A DNA stretch of 64,000 bases, from contig NZ_NWVD01000002.1 of NCBI RefSeq assembly GCF_002374835.1, positions 186,001 to 250,000 on the forward strand, in the 5' to 3' direction. The DNA is from Sphingomonas ginsenosidimutans (lineage in GTDB: Bacteria > Pseudomonadota > Alphaproteobacteria > Sphingomonadales > Sphingomonadaceae). Shown one piece after another: positions 51,352-59,675 of this stretch. A program made the translations under genes and the position numbers. Below the pieces are notes generated by a model. It was not told the DNA's origin, made no database searches, and saw only the letters and a program-made list of their open reading frames with translations. Position 1 is the stretch's first letter. Each line of letters begins with the position of its first letter.

Positions 51352-52638
51352 TCACGCCGGCACCACGTCGAACGCCACCGTCAGCCGCGGCGCATCGCCC
51401 GTAAACGGCTCGGTCCCGTGCCACAGATACGACGGGAACAGCGCCACCATCCCCGGTTCGGGGCGGATATGGCGGAACGGCGCCAGCACCGGGCGCGTCG
51501 GCACCCCCGGCCGCCCCAGCGCCAGCCACCCCTGCGGCGCGCGCTCCACCGCATCGGGCAATGCGACATAGAAGGCGGAGGACAGCCACCCGGCGGGGTG
51601 GACGTGATCTTTATGGAAGCCGCCCGCCCGCAACCGTGCCGACCATGCTCCGGCAAAGCGATAGCCGCCCGCCGCCCGGCGCCGCACCGGATCGTCGCCG
51701 CTGCCCAGCCCCGCGATATGCGCGCGGATCGGCGCATCCAGCGCCGCGAACAGCGCGCGGACCACCGGCACATCCAGCCGCGACAGGTCGACCTGCGTCT
51801 GGCTGCCGTGGCGGATCGACTGTTCCAGCGGATGCGCCTGCCAGCCGTGCAGCGCCTCCAGCGCCGCCGCCAGATCGGCTAGGAACGCCGGCAAGTCGGC
51901 CCAGCCGGCGGGCGTCGAAATCCGCTGCGCCGTCACCAGCGCGGGATCCTCGCACAGCGGCGCATGGCGCGGGTCGCCCGCCAGCCGCCACGCGGTCGCC
52001 AGCAGCGCGATCGCGGCCTGATCGTCGGGCGCGGCGGCGACCACCCGCTCCGCCAGCGCCGCCGCCTCGCCGATCCGCCCCAGATGCAGCAGCGCCTCGG
52101 TCGCGGCGCGCGCCGCCTCGATCGACGCGGGCGCGGCGGCCAGCGCGGCGGTGGCGTGGTCCAGCTGGCGCTGCGCCCGGCCCAGCTGCCCCGCGACGCC
52201 CGCCGCCGCCAGCCGCACCCCCACCGCGCCGGGCGCGCGCGCCGCCGCGCGGTCCAGCACCGCCGCGGCGCGTTCGGGCTGGCCGACGCCGTTCAGCACC
52301 GCGCCGCGCACCAGCGCCAGTTCGACCGTGTCGGGCGCCGCCTCCAGCGCGCGCAGCGCCGCCGCCGCATCGCCGCTGCGCATCCAGCGCAATTGCGCCC
52401 AATCACGGTGCGCCACCGCATAATCCGGGCGCCGCGCGACCGCCGCGGCGAACGCGCGATCCGCCTCGTCCCACCGGCCCAGCGTCTGCAGCGCGCGGGC
52501 ATGGACCAGATGCGTCTCCGGCGCGTCGCCCCCCGCGGCAAAGGCGCGCGCGCACGCCGCCACCGCGCCCGCGGCATCGCCCGCATCGCCCAGCCGCGCG
52601 GCCAGGTTGTGCGCCGATACCGCGTCGCGCGCGCTCAT
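51352..52638 (-). CDS. TPR protein with 2OG-Fe(II) oxygenase domain
   Basis: A 428-residue two-part protein. Residues 1-~240 are TPR repeats rich in Ala (HLVHARALQTLGRWDEADRA and later units). The C-terminal ~190 residues are a 2-oxoglutarate/Fe(II) oxygenase with ligands in FHKDHVHPAGW and in PSYLWHGTEPF, followed by the conserved Arg near the end. It would hydroxylate a protein or small substrate; the TPR part may select it. The start ATG overlaps the upstream methyltransferase stop as ATGA (52635-52638). Confidence 0.88.
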   Translation of the reverse strand: MSARDAVSAHNLAARLGDAGDAAGAVAACARAFAAGGDAPETHLVHARALQTLGRWDEADRAFAAAVARRPDYAVAHRDWAQLRWMRSGDAAAALRALEAAPDTVELALVRGAVLNGVGQPERAAAVLDRAAARAPGAVGVRLAAAGVAGQLGRAQRQLDHATAALAAAPASIEAARAATEALLHLGRIGEAAALAERVVAAAPDDQAAIALLATAWRLAGDPRHAPLCEDPALVTAQRISTPAGWADLPAFLADLAAALEALHGWQAHPLEQSIRHGSQTQVDLSRLDVPVVRALFAALDAPIRAHIAGLGSGDDPVRRRAAGGYRFAGAWSARLRAGGFHKDHVHPAGWLSSAFYVALPDAVERAPQGWLALGRPGVPTRPVLAPFRHIRPEPGMVALFPSYLWHGTEPFTGDAPRLTVAFDVVPA

Positions 52639-53774
52639 CCCCGCCGCTTCTTCGGCGCCAGCGCCGACAGGACGCCGCGCACGGTGCGCACCTCCTGGCT
52701 CGACCATGCCGGCTTGGTCAGCAGCGTGCGCAGCATCCGGCGAGTCGCAACGGTACGGTCGGGCGGGAAGAAATAGCCCGCTTCGTCCAGCATCGCGTCC
52801 AGCTGCGCGATCATCCCGTCCAGCTCAAATTGCGATGCGGGCGGGTTCAGCTCGACCTCCGGCGGACTGGCCAGCGCCACCCCCTTCGACCATTCATAGG
52901 CGACCAGGATCACCGCCTGCGCCAGGTTCAGGCTGCCGAACTCGGGATTGATCGGCACCGTCACGATCGTGCGCGCCAGCGCGACGTCGTCGGTTTCCAG
53001 CCCCGACCGCTCCGGCCCGAACAGGATCGCGGCGCGCGCCGTATTGCGGTGGATCGCGGCGGCGGCGGCCTCGGGCGTTACCACCGGCTTGGTCACCCCG
53101 CGCTTGCGCACCGTGGTGGCATAGACGTGCGCACAATCCGCCACCGCCTCCGCCACGCTGTCGAACACCCGCGCCTGCTCCAGCACCACATCGGCCCCGG
53201 ATGCGGCAGGCCCCGCCTGCGGATTGGGCCAGCCGTCGCGCGGCGCGACCAGCCGCAGCTCGGTCAGCCCGAAATTGAGCATCGCCCGCGCCGCCTTGCC
53301 GATATTCTCGCCCAGTTGCGGGCGGACCAGGACGATCACGGGGGGCGGGGCAGCGCTACGGCCATCCGTTAGGGTCACGTCAGCGTCGAGCGAAACCGTG
53401 GCTGCCCCCTTCGTTCGGCTTGAGCCAGCGTCGAGCGAAGCCGAAACTGCCCCATCCGTTCGGTTCGAGCCAGCGTCGAGCGAAGCCGAGACGCGCGGTC
53501 GAGAACGCGCGGCCGCGGAGACACCGGCCCAATCGCCCGCAAACAGCGCTTCCTTCTTTTTCCGCGACCAATCCTTGACCTGGTGCTCGCGCTCTAGCGC
53601 CTCGATCCGGGTCGGGAAATCCTGCGCCCACATCAACGCGGTCGGTCGGCGGTCGTGGGTATAGCCGGGGATCGTCCCCTCCTGATGCTGCGCAACGCGG
53701 CGTTCGAGGTCGTCGGTATGACCGGTGTAATAGCTGCCATCGGCACAGCGCAGGATATAGACCCAGAAGCTCAT
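52635..53774 (-). CDS. GIY-YIG nuclease domain fused in frame to TrmJ-like RNA 2'-O-methyltransferase
   Basis: A 379-residue continuous frame. Residues ~1-85 are a GIY-YIG nuclease (MSFWVYILRCADGSYYTGHT, LERRVAQHQEG, EREHQVKDWS). Residues ~91-137 are translated from three tandem 45-bp repeats (units like VSASLDAGSNRTDGA). Residues ~138-379 are a SPOUT methyltransferase (VRPQLGENIGKAARAMLNFG, ILFGPERSGLETDDVAL, INPEFGSLNLAQAV) of the tRNA 2'-O-methyltransferase (TrmJ) type. An internal GTG at 53378 would give a normal 247-residue methyltransferase alone, so two separate products are possible. It follows nrdR at 105 bases and overlaps the TPR-oxygenase start. The fusion appears to result from repeat expansion in frame. 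Confidence 0.8.
   Translation of the reverse strand: MSFWVYILRCADGSYYTGHTDDLERRVAQHQEGTIPGYTHDRRPTALMWAQDFPTRIEALEREHQVKDWSRKKKEALFAGDWAGVSAAARSRPRVSASLDAGSNRTDGAVSASLDAGSSRTKGAATVSLDADVTLTDGRSAAPPPVIVLVRPQLGENIGKAARAMLNFGLTELRLVAPRDGWPNPQAGPAASGADVVLEQARVFDSVAEAVADCAHVYATTVRKRGVTKPVVTPEAAAAAIHRNTARAAILFGPERSGLETDDVALARTIVTVPINPEFGSLNLAQAVILVAYEWSKGVALASPPEVELNPPASQFELDGMIAQLDAMLDEAGYFFPPDRTVATRRMLRTLLTKPAWSSQEVRTVRGVLSALAPKKRRG
53362..53497. repeat. Three tandem 45-bp repeats inside the GIY-YIG/methyltransferase frame
   Basis: The core CAGCGTCGAGCGAA starts at 53381, 53426 and 53471, exactly 45 bases apart, so each unit keeps the reading frame. Flanking bases (CCATCCGTT.., TTCGGTTCGAGC) are also conserved. 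The sequence looks like the short dispersed repeats of sphingomonads, and it encodes a 15-residue peptide repeat. Confidence 0.85.
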
Positions 53775-53789
53775 CCGAGAGCGCCTATC

Positions 53790-53838
53790 CCTCGACACGC
53801 CCTCTCGACAAGCTCGATGGCTGCTCGGGATGAACGGA
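53790..53838. repeat. REP-like short repeat upstream of the GIY-YIG frame
   Basis: CCTCGACACGCCCTCTCGAC and the following AAGCTCGATGGCTGCTCGGG form a partly inverted, GC-rich element with the CTCGACAAGCTCGA core, of the type dispersed between genes in sphingomonads. It lies between nrdR and the GIY-YIG start, so the nuclease is flanked by repeats on both sides. Confidence 0.5.
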
Positions 53839-53879
53839 AGGTGGTGGGAAAGCAAAGGATCGCGCGACACGGGGGATGG

Positions 53880-54341
53880 CTAGCCCCGCCCCACTTCCTC
53901 CACACTGCCCGCGAATTCCTCGAAATCGCGCGCCTCGCTGAACTCGCGATACACGCTGGCGAAGCGGATATAGGCGACCGAATCCAGCCCCTTCAGCCCG
54001 TCCATCACCATCTCGCCGATTCGCTTGGACGACACCTCGGCCTCACCGCTCGTCTCCAGCTGGCGCTGGATGCCGCTCACCAGCTTTTCCAGCTGGATCG
54101 CCTCGACCGGGCGCTTGCGCGCCGCGATCGACACCGAACGCAGCAGCTTGTCGCGTTCGAACGGTTCGCGGCGATGCTCGCTCTTCACCACGGTCAGCTC
54201 GCGCAGCTGGATGCGCTCGAACGTGGTGAAACGCGCGCCGCACCCCTCGCACTGGCGCCGGCGACGGATCGCCGCCCCGTCGTCGGTGGGGCGGCTGTCC
54301 TTTACCTGGCTGGCCTCATGTCCGCAAAAGGGGCAGCGCAT
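53880..54341 (-). CDS. nrdR: Transcriptional repressor NrdR
   Basis: A 153-residue regulator of ribonucleotide reductase genes. The N-terminal zinc ribbon is Cys3, Cys6, Cys31 and Cys34 (RCPFCG, QCEGCG), followed by an ATP-cone domain ([20 protein letters not shown]). No ribonucleotide reductase gene is in the window, so targets are elsewhere. It lies 9 bases after the small gene downstream of glyA, in the conserved rpiB-glyA-nrdR order. Confidence 0.95.
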   Translation of the reverse strand: MRCPFCGHEASQVKDSRPTDDGAAIRRRRQCEGCGARFTTFERIQLRELTVVKSEHRREPFERDKLLRSVSIAARKRPVEAIQLEKLVSGIQRQLETSGEAEVSSKRIGEMVMDGLKGLDSVAYIRFASVYREFSEARDFEEFAGSVEEVGRG

Positions 54342-54350
54342 CGTAAGGGG

Positions 54351-54551
54351 TCACAGCCCCTTGTTCTTGGTGCCCTTGTGATACGCCCAGGCGGCGCCCG
54401 CCAGCGCGCCGAACACGGGGCCGACGAACGGCACGGGGATCGCCACCACCGCGCCCAGCGCACCCCATTTGGCCATGCTCTTGCCCAGCCCCGGCGTACC
54501 CTTCACGGTCGACTGCACCTCACCGATCTTCTCGTCGAACTTCGCCACCAT
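54351..54551 (-). CDS. Small membrane protein with glycine-rich helix
   Basis: A 66-residue protein: a charged N-terminus (VAKFDEKIGEVQSTVKG) and one or two hydrophobic segments (WGALGAVVAIPVPFVGPVFG, ALAGAAWAYHKG). The start at 54551 is 8 bases after the glyA stop and the stop is 9 bases before nrdR, so it is an operon member. I recognise no family; it is probably an inner-membrane peptide. Confidence 0.65.
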   Translation of the reverse strand: MVAKFDEKIGEVQSTVKGTPGLGKSMAKWGALGAVVAIPVPFVGPVFGALAGAAWAYHKGTKNKGL

Positions 54552-54559
54552 CGGCCTCC

Positions 54560-55867
54560 TTACTGGTAGATCGGGAACCGAGCGCACAACGCGCGGACAC
54601 GTTCCCGCACGTTCGCCTCGACCGCCGCGTCGCCCGCCTCGCCCTGCTTGGCCAGCCCGTCCAGCACATCGGCGACCATGTTGCCGATCTCGCGGAATTC
54701 GGCGGTGCCGAACCCGCGGGTGGTGCCCGCCGGGCTGCCGACGCGGATGCCGCTGGTCTTCACCGGCGGCAGCGGGTCGTTGGGAATGCCGTTCTTGTTG
54801 CAGGTGATGCCGGCGCGCTCCAGCGCTTCGTCCGCGTCCTTGCCGGTGACGCCCAGCGGGGTCAGGTCGACCAGCGCCAGATGCGTGTCGGTGCCCCCGG
54901 ACACCAGGTCCGCGCCGCGCTCCTTCAGCGTCGCGGCCAGCACCTTGGCGTTTTCGACGACGCTGGCGGCATAGCTCTTGAACTCGGGCCGCAGCGCCTC
55001 GCCGAACGCCACCGCCTTGGCGGCGATGACGTGCATGAGCGGCCCGCCCTGCAGGCCGGGGAACACCGCCGAGTTGATCTTCTTCGCGATCGCCTCGTCA
55101 TCGGTCAGGATCATGCCGCCGCGCGGGCCGCGCAGCGTCTTGTGCGTGGTGGTGGTGACGACATGCGCATGGCCGAACGGCGTCGGATGGACGCCGGCCG
55201 CGACCAGCCCCGCGAAATGCGCCATGTCGACCATGAAGGTCGCGCCGACCTGGTCCGCGATCGCACGGAAGCGCGCGAAGTCGATGTGCCGCGGATAGGC
55301 CGAACCGCCCGCGATGATGATCCGCGGCCGATGTTCCTTCGCCAGCGCCTCGACCGCGTCATAGTCGATCAGGTGGGTGTCGGCGGTGACGCCGTACTGC
55401 ACCGCGTTGAACCACTTGCCGCTCTGCGCCGCGCGCGCGCCATGCGTCAGGTGCCCGCCGGCATCCAGGCTGAGGCCCATCACCGTGTCGCCCGGCTTGG
55501 CCAACGCCAGCATCACCGCGCCGTTCGCCTGCGCGCCCGAATGCGGCTGGACGTTGGCATAGCCGCACCCGAACAGCTGCTTGGCACGCTCGATCGCCAG
55601 CGTCTCGACCTCGTCCGACGGATGGCAGCCCTGATAGTAACGCTTGCCCGGATAGCCCTCGGCGTACTTGTTGGTGAAGACGCTGCCCTGCGCCTCCAGC
55701 ACCGCGCGGCTGACGATATTCTCCGACGCGATCAGCTCGATCTGCGTCTGCTCGCGGGTCAGCTCGTGCGTGACGCCGGCGAACACCGCCGGATCGGCAT
55801 CGGCCAGCGCGCGGGTGAAGAAACCGTCCGGCTGGACGTCATGAAGGGCGGCGGGGTTCGTGCTCAT
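54560..55867 (-). CDS. glyA: Serine hydroxymethyltransferase
   Basis: A 435-residue cytosolic PLP enzyme that converts serine and tetrahydrofolate to glycine and 5,10-methylene-THF. PLP lysine Lys243 is in [38 protein letters not shown] and QPHSGAQAN are conserved. The start ATG overlaps the rpiB stop as ATGA (55864-55867). The gene is followed by a small gene and nrdR in the same direction. Confidence 0.97.
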   Translation of the reverse strand: MSTNPAALHDVQPDGFFTRALADADPAVFAGVTHELTREQTQIELIASENIVSRAVLEAQGSVFTNKYAEGYPGKRYYQGCHPSDEVETLAIERAKQLFGCGYANVQPHSGAQANGAVMLALAKPGDTVMGLSLDAGGHLTHGARAAQSGKWFNAVQYGVTADTHLIDYDAVEALAKEHRPRIIIAGGSAYPRHIDFARFRAIADQVGATFMVDMAHFAGLVAAGVHPTPFGHAHVVTTTTHKTLRGPRGGMILTDDEAIAKKINSAVFPGLQGGPLMHVIAAKAVAFGEALRPEFKSYAASVVENAKVLAATLKERGADLVSGGTDTHLALVDLTPLGVTGKDADEALERAGITCNKNGIPNDPLPPVKTSGIRVGSPAGTTRGFGTAEFREIGNMVADVLDGLAKQGEAGDAAVEANVRERVRALCARFPIYQ

Positions 55868-56298
55868 ACGGACTCCTTGAGCATGTCGACGCGCGCGGCA
55901 TGGCGCCCGCCGAGGAAATCGGTGGACAAAAACGCGCGGACGCAGGCGCGGGCCATTTCTGGCCCGATCAGCCGCGCGCCCATCGCGATGGCATTGGCAT
56001 CGTTGTGGCTGCGCGCCAGTTCGGCGGACAGCGGCTCGGCGACCAGCGCGCAGCGCACCGCCGGGTTGCGGTTGGCGGCGATCATGATGCCGATCCCCGA
56101 TCCGCACAGCGCGATCCCGCGCTCCGCCGCGCCCGTTGCGATCGCATCGGCCAGCTTGCGGCCATAATCGGGGTAATGGACGCTGGCGTCGTCATGGGTG
56201 CCGAGGTCGAGCATCTCATGCCCCTCGGCGGACAGCCAGTCGCGCAGGTCGTTCTTGAGCGGGACGGCGGCATGATCGCAGGCGATCGCGATACGCAA
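55864..56298 (-). CDS. rpiB: Ribose 5-phosphate isomerase B
   Basis: A 144-residue sugar-phosphate isomerase of the pentose phosphate pathway. [17 protein letters not shown], the catalytic Cys65 in [14 protein letters not shown] and His98 in [12 protein letters not shown] are all present. The best start is TTG at 56298, giving the family's usual length; no ATG or GTG lies in a suitable place. The stop overlaps glyA by 4 bases. It is divergent from a lipoprotein gene across about 100 bases. Confidence 0.93.
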   Translation of the reverse strand: MRIAIACDHAAVPLKNDLRDWLSAEGHEMLDLGTHDDASVHYPDYGRKLADAIATGAAERGIALCGSGIGIMIAANRNPAVRCALVAEPLSAELARSHNDANAIAMGARLIGPEMARACVRAFLSTDFLGGRHAARVDMLKESV

Positions 56299-56400
56299 GG
56301 GGGGCGACTCCCATGGCGGTGGAACGTCCGCGAGCCTGTAGCCGCGCCCGCGCGCGAACGCCACCCGGAACACGCGCGGATCGCCATGGGTTGGTCGGGG

Positions 56401-56844
56401 ATGACCCGAGCCCTTTCCCTCGCGCTGTGCGCGCTCCCGCTCGCCGCCTGCGGCCAGCCCGCTGCGACCGATACCACCCCCGGCAATGCGGTGATACCGA
56501 CCGCGACGCCGTCGAACGAGGCGGTCACCCCCTCGGTCGCGCCCGCGGCCGATGCGGTCGCGAAGCCGGAGGCAGAGTATCTCGGCCGCTGGGTCGGGGT
56601 GGAGGGAATGGTCCTCAATGTCACGAAGCGTGCGGGCGGCGGCGTCACGCTGGATATGCAATGGGATCTCGACCACCACGGCACCTTCCCCGGAACGGTG
56701 ACCGCGCAGGGGCTGCGCTTCACCCGCAACGGCGTGGATGAGGTCGCGGAGCCGGGTGACGGCGACGCCACCGGCCTTAAATGGCTGGCAGGAAAAAAGA
56801 ATTGTCTGACGGTGAAGCCCGGAGAAGGATATTGTCGGACCTGA
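56401..56844 (+). CDS. Hypothetical lipoprotein
   Basis: A 147-residue lipoprotein with lipobox LAAC (Cys17) after MTRALSLALCALPLAAC. A Thr/Pro/Ala-rich linker leads to a beta-rich C-terminal half (AEYLGRWVGVEGMVLNVTK, LTLDMQWDLDHHG-like sheet, KKNCLTVKPGEGYCRT) with two cysteines that could form a disulfide. I recognise no family. An in-frame ATG at 56386 is an alternative start. Confidence 0.72.
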   Translation: MTRALSLALCALPLAACGQPAATDTTPGNAVIPTATPSNEAVTPSVAPAADAVAKPEAEYLGRWVGVEGMVLNVTKRAGGGVTLDMQWDLDHHGTFPGTVTAQGLRFTRNGVDEVAEPGDGDATGLKWLAGKKNCLTVKPGEGYCRT

Positions 56845-56905
56845 CGATGGGTGGACGCCATCCGGCCCGCGCCATAGGGTCGCGCGGATCGAGAGGGGAT
56901 AAGCG

Positions 56906-57730
56906 ATGGAACAGCTGCGCGCCTGGATCGGCTCGGAAGAGACCGCGCATGACATCGTCACCCCGTCACTGGTCGAAAAATTCCGGGCCACGCTGGGGCT
57001 GGTCGACGAACCCGGGATCGCGCCGCGGCTGATTCACTTCTGCCTTTGCCAGCCCGCGGCGGAAGCCGCGGCGCTGGGACCGGACGGGCACCCGCGGCGC
57101 GGCGGGTTCCTGCCCCCGGTGCCGCTGCCGCGCCGGCTGTGGGCAGGCGGCGACATCGAATTTTCCGGTGACCTTCACATTGGCGAGGCGATCACCCGCC
57201 GCTCACGCGTGGCCGACGTGGTGGTGAAGCAGGGGCGCAGCGGCACGCTGTGCTTCGTCACCGTCGATCATGCGATCAATCGCGCCGACGGCAGCTGCGC
57301 GGTCCGCGATCGCCAGACGATCGTCTATCGCGACGCCGCCATCGCGCAGCCGCCCGCCGCGCCGGCACCCGCGCCGGAGGGCGCGATGGTCGAGACGATG
57401 ACGCCATCGCCGACGCTGCTGTTCCGCTATTCCGCGCTCACCTTCAACGCGCACCGCATCCATTACGACCAGCCCTATGCCACGCAGGTGGAGGGTTATC
57501 CGGGGTTGGTCGTGCACGGCCCGTTGCAGGCGACGCTGCTGATCGACCTGGCGACGCGCCGCGGCGGACGCGCGCCGGATCGCTTCACGTTCCGCAGCCT
57601 GTCGACGATCTTCGACACCGACACGCTGCGCTGCCACGCCGGCGCGCGCGACGGCGCGACGATGCGGCTGTGGACCGCGCGCCCCGGCGGCCCGGTGGCG
57701 ATGCAGGCGGAGGCGACGTGGAACGACTGA
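56906..57730 (+). CDS. MaoC-type / FAS1-like hydratase-dehydratase
   Basis: A 274-residue double hot-dog protein. The N-terminal half is a FAS1-like dehydratase domain, and the C-terminal half carries the hydratase-2 motif (YSALTFNAHRIHYDQPYA, then GYPGLVVHGPLQATLL) with the catalytic Asp/His pair. It resembles mesaconyl-CoA or enoyl-CoA hydratases. It would fit downstream of acyl-CoA formation, possibly for the acyl-CoA made by the catabolic cluster 35 kb away (speculative). It converges with the reductase gene, 12 bases apart. Confidence 0.88.
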   Translation: MEQLRAWIGSEETAHDIVTPSLVEKFRATLGLVDEPGIAPRLIHFCLCQPAAEAAALGPDGHPRRGGFLPPVPLPRRLWAGGDIEFSGDLHIGEAITRRSRVADVVVKQGRSGTLCFVTVDHAINRADGSCAVRDRQTIVYRDAAIAQPPAAPAPAPEGAMVETMTPSPTLLFRYSALTFNAHRIHYDQPYATQVEGYPGLVVHGPLQATLLIDLATRRGGRAPDRFTFRSLSTIFDTDTLRCHAGARDGATMRLWTARPGGPVAMQAEATWND

Positions 57731-57742
57731 CGCCGCAGCGCC

Positions 57743-58972
57743 TCAGCCCGCGGCCAGTTCCTTGAGCGGCACCGACGCGTCCGCCAGCCGCTCCGCCGGA
57801 ATCGCCGCGCCCGCCACGACCAGCGCGCGTCCCTGCACATAATCCTTGATCGCGTTGACGCAGTCGAGCGCGATCACCCGCCCCTGCTTCAGATACACCA
57901 GCGAGAAACTGCGCGTCGCCGGATCGCCGCGCAGCACCGCCGCGTCATGACCGGTCGACAGGCCGACGGTCTGCAGCTTCAGGTCGTACTGGTTCGACCA
58001 GAACCACGGGACCGCGTCATATTCCTCCGCCGCGCCGGTCAACAGCTTGGCGACGATCATCGCCTGGTCGTTGGCGTTCTGCACCGATTCCAGCCGGATC
58101 GACGCGCCCTCGGCAAAGCGGTTGGCGTGCAGCGCGCAGTCGCCGATCGCCAGCACGTCGGGCAGCGAGGTGCGGCACTGCGCGTCCACCGCCACGCCGT
58201 TGCCCCCCTCGGCCCCCGCCGCCAGCAACGGCTCGACCGCGGGGATGATCCCGATGCCGACGATCACCATCTCGCACGACAGCGTCTCGCCATCGGTCAT
58301 CCGCACCCCGGTGACGCGCGTGCCGTCGCCGACGATGCAATCGACCCGCGCGTCCAGGCGCACCTCGACGCCGTGCGCGCGATGCTCCGCCTCATAGAAG
58401 CGCGACAGCGGTTCGCCCGCCACCCGCGCCAGCACGCGCGGCAACGCCTCCAGCAACACCACCTGCTTGCCCAGCTTGGTCAGGACCGCCGCGGCCTCCA
58501 GCCCGATATAGCCGCCGCCGATCACCACCACGCGGCGCGTCGCGGGCAATTCGCCCATCAGGCGGTCAACATCCGCTCGGGTGCGCACCGCATGGACCCC
58601 GGTCAGGTCGTGGCCGGCGCAGGTCAGCCGCCGCGGGCTGCCGCCGGTCGCCCAGATCAGCGTGCCGTAACCGATCGCCTCGCCGTCCTCGCTCGTCACC
58701 CGGTGCGCTGCGGGGTCGACCGACACGATCCGCGTGCCGGGGATCATCGCCACCTGCTTCTCGTCCCAGAAGGCGGCCGGGCGCAGCAGGATGCGCTCGA
58801 ACGGCTTGTCCTGCGCGAGATATTCCTTCGACAGCGGCGGCCGTTCATAGGGCAGTTCCGGCTCGTCGCCGATCAGCGCAATCGTGCCCTCGAACTTGCG
58901 CTGGCGCAGCGCGATCGCCGCCTGCGCGCCCGCATGACCGGCACCGACGATGACGATATCGAACTGCCTCAT
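57743..58972 (-). CDS. FAD/NAD(P)-dependent ferredoxin/rubredoxin reductase
   Basis: A 409-residue flavoprotein of the ArR/PdR type that passes electrons to ferredoxins of class I P450s and dioxygenases. FAD motif IVGAGHAG (residues 9-15), NAD motif [14 protein letters not shown], the C-terminal FAD site [16 protein letters not shown], and [12 protein letters not shown] near the end are all present. It is a plausible partner of the P450 at 18.6 kb, although ferredoxin is missing and the gene lies 39 kb away. It is the downstream member of the FMN-reductase/reductase pair on this strand. Confidence 0.92.
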   Translation of the reverse strand: MRQFDIVIVGAGHAGAQAAIALRQRKFEGTIALIGDEPELPYERPPLSKEYLAQDKPFERILLRPAAFWDEKQVAMIPGTRIVSVDPAAHRVTSEDGEAIGYGTLIWATGGSPRRLTCAGHDLTGVHAVRTRADVDRLMGELPATRRVVVIGGGYIGLEAAAVLTKLGKQVVLLEALPRVLARVAGEPLSRFYEAEHRAHGVEVRLDARVDCIVGDGTRVTGVRMTDGETLSCEMVIVGIGIIPAVEPLLAAGAEGGNGVAVDAQCRTSLPDVLAIGDCALHANRFAEGASIRLESVQNANDQAMIVAKLLTGAAEEYDAVPWFWSNQYDLKLQTVGLSTGHDAAVLRGDPATRSFSLVYLKQGRVIALDCVNAIKDYVQGRALVVAGAAIPAERLADASVPLKELAAG

Positions 58973-59023
58973 TGCGCTCTCCCCAGCTTGTCGCCTCGCC
59001 GATGCACCAGCGCGCGCGCCGCA

Positions 59024-59608
59024 TCAATAGGGCGGCGGCGCCCGTTCGCGCTGCGCACGCGCCGCCTGCGCCCACCAGATCAGGTCGCGTGCGAAGCGCC
59101 CGAACGCACGTTCCAGCGACGCGCCGGCATCGCCGATCGGCCGCCCGTCCGCATCCAGCGTCGCCGCGATCGGCCCGGCGGTCAGCGTGCTCGGGATCAC
59201 CGGCATCCCCATTTCTGGAAGGATCGCATGCCAGATCGAATTGGCGCGCGCCCCCGCCAGCCGCCCCGCCGAATAGCTGGCGATCGCCGCGGGGCGCCAG
59301 AACCATTCCTCCAGGAAATGGTCGGTCAGGTTCTTCAGCCCGGGCTGTGGCCCCCAATTATACTCGCCCGTGACGAATACGAACGCATCCGCCGCACGGA
59401 TACGCGCCGCCAGCGCTTCCATCGCCGCCGGCGCCTCGCCCTTCGGATGTTCCTTGTACATGCGGTCCAGCATCGGCAGCCCGACCTCCTGCGCGTCGAC
59501 CAGTTGCGCGTCGTGTCCGTCGCTGCCGAAACGCTCGACAAGGAAGCGCGCCAGCCGGATGCCGGCACGATCGGCGCGATACGAACCATAGAGGATCAGG
59601 ATGTTCAT
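59024..59608 (-). CDS. NADPH-dependent FMN reductase family protein
   Basis: A 194-residue flavodoxin-like oxidoreductase: phosphate loop LYGSYRADRAGIRLA, then the FMN-binding FVFVTGEYNWGPQPGLKN segment. It may reduce quinones, chromate or azo compounds, or supply reduced flavin. The start at 59608 has AGGATCAGGA upstream. It sits 51 bases upstream of the ferredoxin reductase gene on the same strand. Confidence 0.9.
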   Translation of the reverse strand: MNILILYGSYRADRAGIRLARFLVERFGSDGHDAQLVDAQEVGLPMLDRMYKEHPKGEAPAAMEALAARIRAADAFVFVTGEYNWGPQPGLKNLTDHFLEEWFWRPAAIASYSAGRLAGARANSIWHAILPEMGMPVIPSTLTAGPIAATLDADGRPIGDAGASLERAFGRFARDLIWWAQAARAQRERAPPPY

Positions 59609-59675
59609 GCCCCCACCTTGCCGCGCGCAACGGGGCCGGTAAACCGATCGCCGGTAATTGGGAGAGTGTGGCGCG

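Noticed and set aside
47595-51404. A 1269-codon open frame on the plus strand opposite the M14 peptidase gene
   Set aside because: Its sequence is Arg/Pro/His-rich without domains and is the mirror of the peptidase codon pattern; high GC content removes stop codons.
53362-53497. CRISPR-like array
   Set aside because: Three contiguous 45-bp units without spacers, inside an open frame; no cas genes.
54560-55867. Glycine riboswitch controlling glyA
   Set aside because: glyA starts inside the upstream rpiB stop codon, leaving no leader, and no riboswitch-like fold is visible before rpiB.
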